Shown here piece after piece: positions 8,854 to 17,019 of a stretch of 37,150 nt of DNA. Origin of the DNA: Candidatus Peregrinibacteria bacterium (lineage in GTDB: Bacteria > Patescibacteriota > Gracilibacteria > CAIRYL01); the NCBI GenBank assembly GCA_016220175.1, contig JACRHZ010000051.1:1-37150 (forward strand), in the 5' to 3' direction. Within the stretch, counting starts at the first letter, position 1, and every line of letters begins with the position of its first letter. The translations under genes and the position numbers were made by a program. The notes beneath the pieces were generated by a model. That model did no database searches, was not told where the DNA came from, and worked only from the letters and a program-made list of their open reading frames with translations.

Positions 8854-8882
8854 ATTATACACTTTTTAAAAAGAAAACGCAA
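8854..8882 (-). promoter_or_regulatory. Promoter of the LPQTG surface protein gene
   Basis: On the minus strand TTGCGT, a 17-bp spacer and a perfect TATAAT lie about 35 bp before the ATG at 8820. A GTGTATA/TATACAC inverted repeat brackets the leader between the -10 and the start codon (8821-8861), which could be an operator or chance in AT-rich DNA. Confidence 0.5.
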
Positions 8883-8892
8883 ACACAAAACT

Positions 8893-11295
8893 TCACGAAA
8901 AGAAAGACTTCAGTTCATTCCTACAAATTGGCTCAATCTCAAGATTTTCTCGAAGAGCCGCCTCAAAAAACTTCCCATATCCTTTTTTTTCTCGAATTCG
9001 AGGATCAAAACAAAAAAATACATATGGTTCTTTTTGTGAGGAAAAGAGACGAAAAAGTTCTCGCTCAAAACGCGCAACACTTCTCGGAACAATGTATTCT
9101 TCGAAAGAATGGGAGAATAAATTCTTCCTTTTCGAAAGAAGAGCCATCCCGGGAGGATCGAATTGGAACTTTTGATAAAAAAATACATCAAAAGAAATTC
9201 CCTCTATAGGAAAAACCTGATCAAAAAATCGCGAAGTTCCCATGAGAATTTTTCGACCTGGCTTTTGTAAAATCGCTTGAATTTTGCCCCTACTTCCACT
9301 TTTGGGCGTAATACAAGCGATATCGTTTTGAGAAAGCGCATGAAGAAGATATTCTTCCACTTGCTCTAACATTTTTTGAGAAGGAAAATGGGCGAGAATA
9401 TTGCGAACCGGGGCATCAATTATTTGGAGAAGCCATTCGGCGGCAACTTTTGGAGTATTATCTCCAGAGGAAATCCCATCAGATGAAGAGAATCGTACAA
9501 GCGAAGGAGAAGGTTTTTCTCCAAGAAAGATCATCTTTTTTTCGATCTCGGCTGGAAGAGAAAACGGAAGAACCCACTCTTCACGAACATTTTTAGAAAA
9601 ATGTTCTCCAAAGAGCAAAAAGCAAGGATGCTTTTTGGAAAAATCCTCCCAAGCGAAATCCAGAGAAATGCTGTTTCTATAGCACTCTATACTATTTTCC
9701 GGAAGTAAACGAAAAAATTGCAATTCATTTGCACGATGATTTTCTCCAAAAAAATCACGCCACAGAGTAATGGCTTTTATGAGAGAAGAAGGCGCATTAC
9801 TCTGGTCTATTTCTTCAAGAATTTCTGAAAACACTTCAAAAAATTCATTCCAATCTTTCTCTTTTCGAATTCCTGCATCAACATCTATTTCAACAGCGTA
9901 CTCATTCTCTCCTGCCCTCTTTCGGAGAAATCCGCCCAAAAGCTCAAATGTGAATCTGATTTTTTCGCGAATATCTTCAGAAAAAAGTGAGGAAAGAGAA
10001 AGAGTCTCTTCTGAAGAAACACGAATCTCCGACAAAAGAGTGAGAATATCTTCAAGATACTCCGCTCCTTCGAGGAGTATGTATTTTCCGTGATATTCTC
10101 GAAGCAGTTTTTGCGGAATGAAAAAGATGTCATATTTCCCGACTAATTTTTCTGGCAAGAATTGTTTTCCCGGACAAGAATCAGAACAGTCAACATGGAT
10201 AGTATCACGAATTTCAGGACTCACGCTCCATTCTTCACGTTTCAAAAGAGGGAGAGAAGACTCGCCTCGTTCTAAGTTTCGCAAAACCTTAAGTCCCACA
10301 ATTGCCTCAAGATCAGTATATTCTGGTTTTTCTAAGAATTTTTGAACTCGAGATTCGCACATTTTCATTTCTGGAAGTGAAAATTCTACAAAAGACATAT
10401 GCGGGAATTTCTCTGAAAAATATGAGAGAAGATCCCGAATACGAGGTTTCATTCGCGGAGAAAAAACGATTCCCACCGGAACATGATGTTTCGAAGAAAA
10501 CGAGACAGCGCTTTCAGTCGCCAGAAAAAAAGGATCAGAAGGGAATCGAGGAGAAATTTCCCATATTGATTTTTTCCCTTTTTCAAAAACAGAAGCAACT
10601 TCCTTCTGAAAAACTTCTTCCTTCTCCGTTTTTTGCAAAGGGAAAAAGCATGATTTTTTTTCCGAAATACGCGCCATCTGAAGGTGCTTTTCTTCTTCAA
10701 AAAACATTCTCGCTTCAAAGAAAAATATTTTTCCAGACCAAGAAGTCTTTTGAAGAAGAGCACGATCTTTTTCCCGAGTCGGCTCTGAAGTGCCGAGCAC
10801 ATATTTCGTTGAAAGAAGTTTCCAGAGCTCTATATTTGCAAGAACGTCACTCATGGCACGATGAGCACCTTCATGAGGAAGCTCGTATTTTTGTGTAAGG
10901 ATTTCCAACGAATAACTTTCTTCATCAGGGAGAAGAATTGTTGAAAGTGGATATGTATCAATTTCTTTATTTGAAAATTCAAAACCTTTTGCGCGGAGAA
11001 ATTCCGTATCAAACGAAATATTATGCCCAACAATAATATCGTCCTCGTGGAGAAATTCTTGTAAAAATTTCGTGCGAATAACTTTTAATTGTGGCTTAAG
11101 AATAAGATCATCTTTGGTAATTCGACAAAGACGCCGAATTTGAGGCGGAATTTCAAAATCTTCTTCCGAAGGACGAATAAGCTCATCAAACGTCGCTATG
11201 ACTTTTTCTCCATCAAATCGTGCCGCAGAAAGCTCAAAAATATCGGCAATTTCATGGCTGAGGCCAGTGGTTTCTATATCGAGGAAAAGAAGCAC
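8893..11295 (-). CDS. DnaQ-type exonuclease fused to a degenerate DinG-like helicase
   Basis: An 800-residue protein with the architecture of Firmicutes DinG. Residues 1-165 form a DEDDh 3'-5' exonuclease with all motifs: FLDIETTG (Exo I), HNISFDTEF (Exo II) and HRAMSDV (Exo III). The remainder aligns by eye with XPD/DinG helicases, but ATPase motifs are lost. No GxGKT is seen where Walker A should be (PFFLATESAVSFSSK), and the DEAH box reads EGAE in YILLEGAEYLED near residue 411. Only two cysteines of a possible Fe-S cluster remain (CSDSC near 373). A motif VI-like PRSVARFERELFRLF survives as a scaffold. It most likely acts as an exonuclease in DNA repair or processing. Start is the ATG directly before LLFLDIETTG. 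Confidence 0.85.
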   Translation of the reverse strand: MLLFLDIETTGLSHEIADIFELSAARFDGEKVIATFDELIRPSEEDFEIPPQIRRLCRITKDDLILKPQLKVIRTKFLQEFLHEDDIIVGHNISFDTEFLRAKGFEFSNKEIDTYPLSTILLPDEESYSLEILTQKYELPHEGAHRAMSDVLANIELWKLLSTKYVLGTSEPTREKDRALLQKTSWSGKIFFFEARMFFEEEKHLQMARISEKKSCFFPLQKTEKEEVFQKEVASVFEKGKKSIWEISPRFPSDPFFLATESAVSFSSKHHVPVGIVFSPRMKPRIRDLLSYFSEKFPHMSFVEFSLPEMKMCESRVQKFLEKPEYTDLEAIVGLKVLRNLERGESSLPLLKREEWSVSPEIRDTIHVDCSDSCPGKQFLPEKLVGKYDIFFIPQKLLREYHGKYILLEGAEYLEDILTLLSEIRVSSEETLSLSSLFSEDIREKIRFTFELLGGFLRKRAGENEYAVEIDVDAGIRKEKDWNEFFEVFSEILEEIDQSNAPSSLIKAITLWRDFFGENHRANELQFFRLLPENSIECYRNSISLDFAWEDFSKKHPCFLLFGEHFSKNVREEWVLPFSLPAEIEKKMIFLGEKPSPSLVRFSSSDGISSGDNTPKVAAEWLLQIIDAPVRNILAHFPSQKMLEQVEEYLLHALSQNDIACITPKSGSRGKIQAILQKPGRKILMGTSRFFDQVFPIEGISFDVFFYQKFQFDPPGMALLSKRKNLFSHSFEEYIVPRSVARFERELFRLFSSQKEPYVFFCFDPRIREKKGYGKFFEAALRENLEIEPICRNELKSFFS

Positions 11296-11380
11296 ATTTC
11301 AAAAAAAGAGTATTCACGGGAAAGTTTCTCGAATTTTCTGAAAAAGGACAAGGCGTGGAAAAAAATAGGGAAAAATCATC

Positions 11381-11411
11381 TTTACACATATCCATAAAGA
11401 GATGCTATGAT
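11381..11411 (+). promoter_or_regulatory. Candidate promoter of the small lipoprotein gene
   Basis: TTTACA at 11381-11386 and TATGAT at 11406-11411 are separated by 19 bp (or TTACAC with 18 bp). Transcription would start about 25 bp before the ATG at 11443. The spacing is long, so confidence is low, but the gene is isolated between leftward genes and needs its own promoter. Confidence 0.35.
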
Positions 11412-11442
11412 AGGCACGTTTTTACTATTTTCTCCTTTTCCA

Positions 11443-11862
11443 ATGAAAAAACTTACCGCGCTCGTTCTCCCGATGCTTGTTTTCGCTGCGTGCTCTGTCT
11501 CCCTCAATGCTCCGAGTATCACCGATCTGAAGCTTTGTTCTCAGATAACCGGAGATCTTTGCTCAAGTGATTCTACGACGTTTCAGCCGGTCGAAACGTC
11601 CTTATACGCCACAGCTATATACAATTATGCTGAAGCAAATGAGTCGGTAAAAGTAACTTGGAACTATGTTGGGGGAAATCCGGACATTCAAGGACCGCTA
11701 GAAATAGCTTCTGCAGACATTAAAATTCCAGAAGGAACGGTGTTTAATATGAAAGGGACGATAGAACAACAAGGTCCATGGCCAACAGGGAATTATGAAG
11801 TAGTTCTTACAACCGTTTCCGGAAAAGTTGCGGCTCTCAAAAAGAGCTTTAGTGTTCAATAA
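11443..11862 (+). CDS. Small predicted lipoprotein of unknown function
   Basis: A 139-residue product starting MKKLTALVLPMLVFAACS, a lipoprotein signal peptide with FAAC as the lipobox and the cysteine at residue 17. The mature part is mostly predicted beta-strand (TSLYATAIYNYAEANESVKVTWNYVGG... GNYEVVLTTVSGKVAALKKSFSVQ), resembling a single Ig-like or beta-sandwich fold. I do not recognise a family. An ATG at 11407 is in frame, but it overlaps the candidate -10 and would place residues before the signal peptide. It is the only rightward gene in the first 17 kb, and it ends in front of a bidirectional terminator shared with ftsK. Confidence 0.75.
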   Translation: MKKLTALVLPMLVFAACSVSLNAPSITDLKLCSQITGDLCSSDSTTFQPVETSLYATAIYNYAEANESVKVTWNYVGGNPDIQGPLEIASADIKIPEGTVFNMKGTIEQQGPWPTGNYEVVLTTVSGKVAALKKSFSVQ

Positions 11863-11920
11863 AAATCAAGCCTTTTCTCGACATATTTTACAGGAATATT
11901 GGCAAAGTGAAGTAATATCA

Positions 11921-11950
11921 AAAAGCTCCGAAATCTTCGGGGCTTTTTTT
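11921..11950. terminator. Bidirectional intrinsic terminator between the lipoprotein gene and ftsK
   Basis: AAGCTCCGAA, a three-base loop ATC, then TTCGGGGCTT form a 10-bp stem with one G-T pair. It is followed by T7 on the plus strand and preceded by A5, giving T5 on the minus strand. It can serve the lipoprotein gene (stop 11862) and ftsK (stop 11996) from opposite sides. Confidence 0.9.
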
Positions 11951-11995
11951 GGCACACGAGATTTCTCTATTCTGTTGTCGAACCTCGACAACATT

Positions 11996-14200
11996 TTACA
12001 TAAACACCTCTCTTGGCTTTGCCCCACGAGAAGGTCCGATGTGTCCTTTCTTTTCCAAAATATCAAGAATGCGCGCTGCACGAGCATATCCAACAGAAAG
12101 CCTTCGCTGAAGAAGAGATGCGGATGCTTTCCCTGTCCCCCGAATCAAAGAAAGAGCTTCCTCTTCAAGATCATCTTCATCCCCAATTCCTCCGCCAAAA
12201 CTTCCTCCTGAAAAAGATACAGTTCCGACTTCCGAAGCTTCATCAATAAGATCGATATGCTCAAAATCTCCCATTGAGAGTTTAATACGATTGATCACTC
12301 GCTCTATTTCCGCGCCAGAAATATAAATTCCCTGAATGCGTTGCGGCTTTGAAAGTTTTGGATTCGTAAAGAGCATATCACCTTTTCCGAGAAGATCTTC
12401 TGCGCCGATGGTATCGAGAACGGTGCGGGAATCAACTTGCGCTGTTACGGCAAAAGAAATGCGTGAGGGAATATTTGCCTTGATAAGCCCGGTGATCACA
12501 TCTACCGATGGTCTCTGTGTGGAAATAATCAAATGAATTCCCACAGCGCGCGCCATTTGCGCGAGACGACATACAACCGCCTCAGTATCCTTTCGGAATT
12601 GGCGCATCATAAGGTCTGCAAGTTCATCTATCATAATCACAATTTTCGCCATTTTTTCCGGTTCTTTTTCATTGTATTCCGTAATATTTCGATATTTTTT
12701 CTCTCCCATTTCTGTGTATCTTCGCATCATTTCACTGACACACCACCTGAGTGCCGCAAGTGCTTTTTCTGCATCAGTAATTACCGGAGTTAAAAGATGA
12801 GGAATTCCGTTATATGGCATAAGTTCAACTCTCTTCGGATCAATCAAAATAAGACGCATGTCTGCAGGAGAATTTTGAAAGAGCAGAGAAATAAGAAAAG
12901 TATTTGTGGCAACTGACTTTCCTGATCCAGTTGCACCGGCAATAAGAATGTGCGGCATTTCGGCGAGATCCTCAATAATCGGATCACCAGAGACATCACG
13001 CCCTATGGGAAGCTTGAGAGAACTCCTCGGCTCATGATATTCAGGAGATTCCATGATTTCTCGGAGATGGACAACTGTTCGTTTCAAATTCGGGATTTCG
13101 ATTCCCACAAGATTTTTTCCAGGAATAGGAGCTTCAATACGCACGCTCTCAGCAGAAAGAGCAAGGGCAAGTTCGTTTTTTAACCCCGTAATTTTCGAAA
13201 GTTTGATAGATTCTTCAGGAATAAGCGTAAATTGCGTAACCGTCGGTCCAACGTGAGCAGTTTTCATGTCCACCTCTAAGCCAAAATGAGCGAGTTTGCG
13301 CTGAATTTCCTCCGCCATTTTTTTGAGATCGCTGTCTTTGGTAAGAATTTTTGATACAGCAGGGTTTAAAAGGTCAAGAGTCGGAGCTTCCCACTGCGAA
13401 AAATCTCCGGAAGGAATTCGAGTCTGGTCAGTTTTTAAAGATTTTCTTTGTTTTTCTTGAAGAACGGGTTTTTCAAAATTTGGTCGAATTACTTCGAACT
13501 GCTCTTCCTCTTTTTTGAACTCTTCCTTCATTACTTTTTGCACTTCCTGCTCAATGAAACTTGGCTTGAGTATTGTCAGTTGCTCTGCAGGCTTCCTCTT
13601 TTTTTCTTCAGAAGTTTTTGGGAAGAAGAAGGTGACGCATTTTACAAAAAACACGCCAAGACTGCGAAGTGAAATTTGAAAGGCGAGAAGAGCTCCAACA
13701 AGAAAGATTCCAAAGAGAACAATGGATGCGCCCATATCTCCAAGAAACATTCGGAAAATAAGACTTGAAGCTACTCCAAAAAATCCAGCCGCCTCAAGAG
13801 GATTTCCTACAAATGGTTTTCCCATACTCTCAGTTGGTATTTGAATGGTATGGAGAAATCCAGATGCTCCAAAAAGGAGGAAGAAACTCCCGAGGAGCGT
13901 CGTAAAATTAAAACTCGTTTTTTTCCCAAGAAAGGCAGAAACAGAAAGGATAGCAAAAAGAGGTGGCAACATCCATGATCCAACACCAAAAAGTTGAATG
14001 AGACCTGTTCCAATCTGCTCTCCAATAAGTCCGAGGTTTTTGGAAAGGGTGAGGAAAAAAAGGAGAGAAAAAACACCAAAAATTACGCCAGCAATTTCTT
14101 GAGAAATAGGACGAGGGATGTCCACTTGCACCTTTGAAAAATGCGAGAAAACTGATGAACGCCTGCGCGTTAAAGAATTCCTACGGCGTGCTTTTCTCAT
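11996..14200 (-). CDS. ftsK: DNA translocase FtsK/SpoIIIE
   Basis: A septal DNA pump that clears and aligns chromosome termini at division. The 734-residue product has an N-terminal membrane region of about four helices (residues 35-180, starting EIAGVIFGVFSLLFFLTLS), a short charged linker, and the RecA-like motor: LPIGRDVSGDPIIEDLAEMPHILIAGATGSGKS (Walker A near residue 423) and IVIMIDELADLMM (Walker B near 521), then IISTQRPSVDVITGLIKANIPSRISF. The last about 65 residues (EALSLIRGTGKASASLLQRRLSVGYARAARILDILEKKGHIG) are the winged-helix gamma domain that reads KOPS/SRS sites. It lies 35 bp behind the DsbA-like gene and is probably co-transcribed with it. The linker is short compared with E. 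coli FtsK, as in SpoIIIE. Confidence 0.97.
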   Translation of the reverse strand: MRKARRRNSLTRRRSSVFSHFSKVQVDIPRPISQEIAGVIFGVFSLLFFLTLSKNLGLIGEQIGTGLIQLFGVGSWMLPPLFAILSVSAFLGKKTSFNFTTLLGSFFLLFGASGFLHTIQIPTESMGKPFVGNPLEAAGFFGVASSLIFRMFLGDMGASIVLFGIFLVGALLAFQISLRSLGVFFVKCVTFFFPKTSEEKKRKPAEQLTILKPSFIEQEVQKVMKEEFKKEEEQFEVIRPNFEKPVLQEKQRKSLKTDQTRIPSGDFSQWEAPTLDLLNPAVSKILTKDSDLKKMAEEIQRKLAHFGLEVDMKTAHVGPTVTQFTLIPEESIKLSKITGLKNELALALSAESVRIEAPIPGKNLVGIEIPNLKRTVVHLREIMESPEYHEPRSSLKLPIGRDVSGDPIIEDLAEMPHILIAGATGSGKSVATNTFLISLLFQNSPADMRLILIDPKRVELMPYNGIPHLLTPVITDAEKALAALRWCVSEMMRRYTEMGEKKYRNITEYNEKEPEKMAKIVIMIDELADLMMRQFRKDTEAVVCRLAQMARAVGIHLIISTQRPSVDVITGLIKANIPSRISFAVTAQVDSRTVLDTIGAEDLLGKGDMLFTNPKLSKPQRIQGIYISGAEIERVINRIKLSMGDFEHIDLIDEASEVGTVSFSGGSFGGGIGDEDDLEEEALSLIRGTGKASASLLQRRLSVGYARAARILDILEKKGHIGPSRGAKPREVFM

Positions 14201-14235
14201 TCAAGATGAGGATGAAAGGGAAACGGAATAGAGAA

Positions 14236-15003
14236 TTATTTCTTGAGTTCAGAAATAGCAGTTTCAACTACTTCTTTTGGAACCGCTCCTCCAAGAACGC
14301 GAACTTCAGAAGTTTTTGTATTCAGGAGAATATTTCCGGGAGTTCCTGAAACGCCAACAGAAGTTCCTTCAGAAAGTGACGTTTTCACTTTTTCCGTCAT
14401 CTCCCCAGAATCAAGGCAGCTCTGAAAACTTGTCGCATTCACACCAGTTTTTGCTGCAAGCTGAGACAAGTCAGACACTGGGTACAAACTTTCTGCCCCG
14501 AAGAGACCATCTGCGAATTTCCAAAATGCGGAATTTCCGCCGAGTTTTGCAACACACTCACTCGCCTCGGCCTTTTTCTGAGATCCCGGATGGAAACTGA
14601 GCGGGAAATGTCGATATACCCATGCTACTTTTCCGCTAGAATTATCCACTACCTCTTTTGCTGTTGGGTGGAATTTTGCACAAAAAGGACACTCGAAATC
14701 AGAATATTCAAAGAGAACAATTTCAGCACTTTTATTCCCATAGAGATGATCCTCATCAGAAAGAGCTCGCACATTTTTTGCCTTTTCTGCCGCTTGTTTC
14801 TGTTCTCTAAGAGCAGCTTTTTGCTGATCGAGCTGGTTCTTTGAAGACAAACGCTCAACTGAACTTTCAATAGCGGCATCAAAATCAGCGCTTTCCACAT
14901 ACTCCGCCAATTTTTGATCAACAATTTTAGAAATTTTGTCTTCAGGAGTAAGAGCACATCCTGCGAGAAGGAAAGGGACAAATAGCAAGAAAAATTTTTT
15001 CAT
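14236..15003 (-). CDS. DsbA-family thiol-disulfide oxidoreductase lipoprotein
   Basis: Extracytoplasmic thioredoxin-fold protein, likely oxidising or isomerising disulfides in exported proteins. The 255-residue product has a lipoprotein signal MKKFFLLFVPFLLAGC with the acylated cysteine at residue 16, then a charged helical linker (about 25-80), then a DsbA/thioredoxin_4 domain. The active site is EYSDFECPFCAKFHPT with CPFC at 105-108, and the cis-proline loop is GVSGTPGN near residue 222. Upstream is its own extended -10 promoter candidate; ftsK follows after 35 bp, so the two probably form an operon. No DsbB or VKOR partner is in the window. Confidence 0.92.
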   Translation of the reverse strand: MKKFFLLFVPFLLAGCALTPEDKISKIVDQKLAEYVESADFDAAIESSVERLSSKNQLDQQKAALREQKQAAEKAKNVRALSDEDHLYGNKSAEIVLFEYSDFECPFCAKFHPTAKEVVDNSSGKVAWVYRHFPLSFHPGSQKKAEASECVAKLGGNSAFWKFADGLFGAESLYPVSDLSQLAAKTGVNATSFQSCLDSGEMTEKVKTSLSEGTSVGVSGTPGNILLNTKTSEVRVLGGAVPKEVVETAISELKK

Positions 15004-15087
15004 GAAAAGAAAGGAAAAAGGAATAAAAACTTCAATAAGGAGGATACCTGAATTTTTGAAAAATGTCTTTAAATTTTTTTTCGGTCA

Positions 15088-15096
15088 ATTATACCA
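15088..15096 (-). promoter_or_regulatory. Extended -10 promoter for the DsbA-like gene and ftsK
   Basis: Minus strand TTGGTATAAT contains a perfect TATAAT with TGG in the extended -10 position. It gives a leader of about 75 bases before the ATG at 15003. No good -35 is seen at 16-18 bp (TATTTT at best), which is compatible with an extended -10 promoter. Confidence 0.5.
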
Positions 15097-15175
15097 AGAA
15101 TTTCGCGGAGAAAATAATCACTCCTGGATATTTTGCCAAAAAGATCACAGAATTTTTATATAAATTTTAATGAGG

Positions 15176-16849
15176 CTATTTTGAACTCGTTCCAGAAGAA
15201 AGGCGAATGGAAATATTTTCCGGCAGTTTCGGAATTGTTGAGCTCCAGAATGGCCAAAGAGAAATAGAGACTTCAGAAACCTCCTCCTTATTCGAAATAA
15301 GTGCTTCTGCAGCATTTTTTTCCATTCCCTCAATCTCAGATTTTATGGAATTCACAAAAAGAATTCCCTGCTCACTTCTCGGATCAATAACGTATTCTTC
15401 AGCTCCTCTCACGGAAATAGCAAGCTTGAGAGAACCGTTTTTTTCATCTCGCTCTAAAAGTTCAGGAGAGATACTTTCTTCATCAATTCCAACAAGCCTC
15501 ATTTTTGGGTCAGTTTTGGCAGAGAGGGAATCCCAAAGGAGTGAATAGAGGGCATTCTCAGAATATGCCCAGGTACGGACTCGTATTTTAGCCGATACAG
15601 AAAAACTTTCCTGATTCTTTCCGAGAATATCATTCTCAACGACGATGTCCATAATTTTTGTTTCTAAAAATGATTTTCCAAGGAGAAGACTCAAATCCAA
15701 CGTTTCTTGAGAATTTTTTTCTGAGATAAATTTCTGAAGATTTTCTTCAGCACTTCCCAAAAGATCAGTGGTAATTTTATTTTTTGCTGCCCCTATGTCA
15801 GAAGATGTTATTTTTGGCGACCAATCCGTTCGCCCTCCTGAAAATGGGGAAGTCGATTCTGCCCATATTTTTTCCCGAAATGCCTCAGAAAGACCGGGAA
15901 GAAAAAATTTGGAAGGACCAATGTTTCCTTCTTCTCCTACAATTTTCCCAGAAACATCTTCTGCATCAGCTGTTACAGAAACCGTGCGCATTCCAGGAAC
16001 GATATTTTGAGACGCATCTTTCTTCTCGGCCGGAATTTCTAGCCAATCTGATATTCGGAAAACAAGTCCTTCCGGAGTTTGAAATCGTGTCTGTGGGCGG
16101 AGCCTTTTTTCTTCGGGGGAAAAATTATATACCGTAATTTCACCAGAGGAATGAGATCCACGAAAATCTTTTGTGATAGTAGGGAACTTAATACTTTTCT
16201 CAAAAACCGACTCAATAGGAAACCCAGCAATACCTTCTTTTTGATAAAGAACATCACGGTTTTTTTCATTTTCGAGATTGAAGAGCATCACATTTACAAT
16301 AGTTTCTACGCCTTTTTTTTCAGGTTTAATATCTATGGTTGCACCGGGGAACGCCAAAAACGAAAGAAAGGCAAGAAGTCCGACGGAGAAAATGAAAAGG
16401 CCAAGGAGGGCTTCCCATGATGGCTTTGAAAAGACGTCCTTCCAGTTTGCCCTTTCAGATACTGGTGGATGATGCAAAGACCCCTCTTCTGTGATGCCAA
16501 TTGATCTTTTCCGAACAAAAGAACGCTCAAAGTTTACATTCACAGGATTTTTTTTGGCAGAAATAGTGTCTTCTGGAAGTTTTTTCTCCCAGTGTTCCAA
16601 AGTAGGATGACTTTCTATTCCTGCTGTTTCGCACATTTTTCGAGCCTTTGCGAGTATGGTGATAACGACCAGAGACTTTCCATTTTTTTCCGCCTCACTC
16701 CGAAGAATCTGGAGATTCACAATACTCTCAAAAAGAAGAGACTTTCGCGGCAGAACAAAAACAATGGTATCTGCTTTCGCAGAAACAATTTTCGAAATAA
16801 ATTCGGAAATATCGGTGTCCTGGTCTACATAAAAAATTCTCTCATCCAT
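15176..16849 (-). CDS. Single-pass envelope protein, baseplate-J-like family common in CPR bacteria
   Basis: A 557-residue protein with three parts. Residues 1-80 form a cytoplasmic alpha/beta domain (IFYVDQDTDISEFISKIVSAKADTIVFVLP...LLFESIVNLQILRSEAEKNGKSLVVIT) seen at the N-terminus of many CPR envelope proteins. A linker leads to one membrane helix at about 146-168. The outer part is beta-rich, with VTADAEDVSGKIVGEEGNIG and FFLPGLSEAFREKIWAESTSPFSGG. The latter resembles the GPxxFxIPGL...I-A-x-S-x-x-x-GG segment of proteins annotated baseplate J-like in CPR genomes. No phage genes surround it, so a phage role is unlikely; a cell-envelope complex is more plausible. It is a family with no established function that I know of. 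The ATG at 16847-16849 follows a U-rich leader. Confidence 0.65.
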   Translation of the reverse strand: MDERIFYVDQDTDISEFISKIVSAKADTIVFVLPRKSLLFESIVNLQILRSEAEKNGKSLVVITILAKARKMCETAGIESHPTLEHWEKKLPEDTISAKKNPVNVNFERSFVRKRSIGITEEGSLHHPPVSERANWKDVFSKPSWEALLGLFIFSVGLLAFLSFLAFPGATIDIKPEKKGVETIVNVMLFNLENEKNRDVLYQKEGIAGFPIESVFEKSIKFPTITKDFRGSHSSGEITVYNFSPEEKRLRPQTRFQTPEGLVFRISDWLEIPAEKKDASQNIVPGMRTVSVTADAEDVSGKIVGEEGNIGPSKFFLPGLSEAFREKIWAESTSPFSGGRTDWSPKITSSDIGAAKNKITTDLLGSAEENLQKFISEKNSQETLDLSLLLGKSFLETKIMDIVVENDILGKNQESFSVSAKIRVRTWAYSENALYSLLWDSLSAKTDPKMRLVGIDEESISPELLERDEKNGSLKLAISVRGAEEYVIDPRSEQGILFVNSIKSEIEGMEKNAAEALISNKEEVSEVSISLWPFWSSTIPKLPENISIRLSSGTSSK

Positions 16850-17019
16850 AAGTTCAGAAGAAACCTGCTGAATAAAGATACTGTGTTTTTGAAATTTTGA
16901 CGAGAGAAATGAACTCGCTCAGAAAAGAACAAGATTTTCTCATAACATTTTCTGAGAGCATTCTCTTTGCGCTCCACTCCATTTTTTGAGACAATGCGAG
17001 CAAGATTATTTTCTTTCCT
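16850..17019. other. Divergent intergenic region where gene orientation flips
   Basis: 170 bp between the leftward envelope gene and the rightward PKD gene. I see no clear promoter pair. TTCTCATAACATTTTCTGAGA (16936-16956) is an imperfect inverted repeat (TCTCA/TGAGA) that could be an operator. A 24-codon open frame from 16908 (MNSLRKEQ...) has no recognisable feature. Leftward genes dominate on the left and rightward genes on the right. Confidence 0.3.

Noticed and set aside
10302-10898. 198-codon rightward frame opposite the DnaQ/DinG-like gene
   Set aside because: Composition is typical of an antisense shadow (runs of K, F, E, S), with no recognisable motif, and it lies fully within a well-supported gene.
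15176-16849. Phage or contractile-injection baseplate cluster
   Set aside because: The baseplate-J-like label comes from family naming; no tail, sheath or spike genes are nearby.
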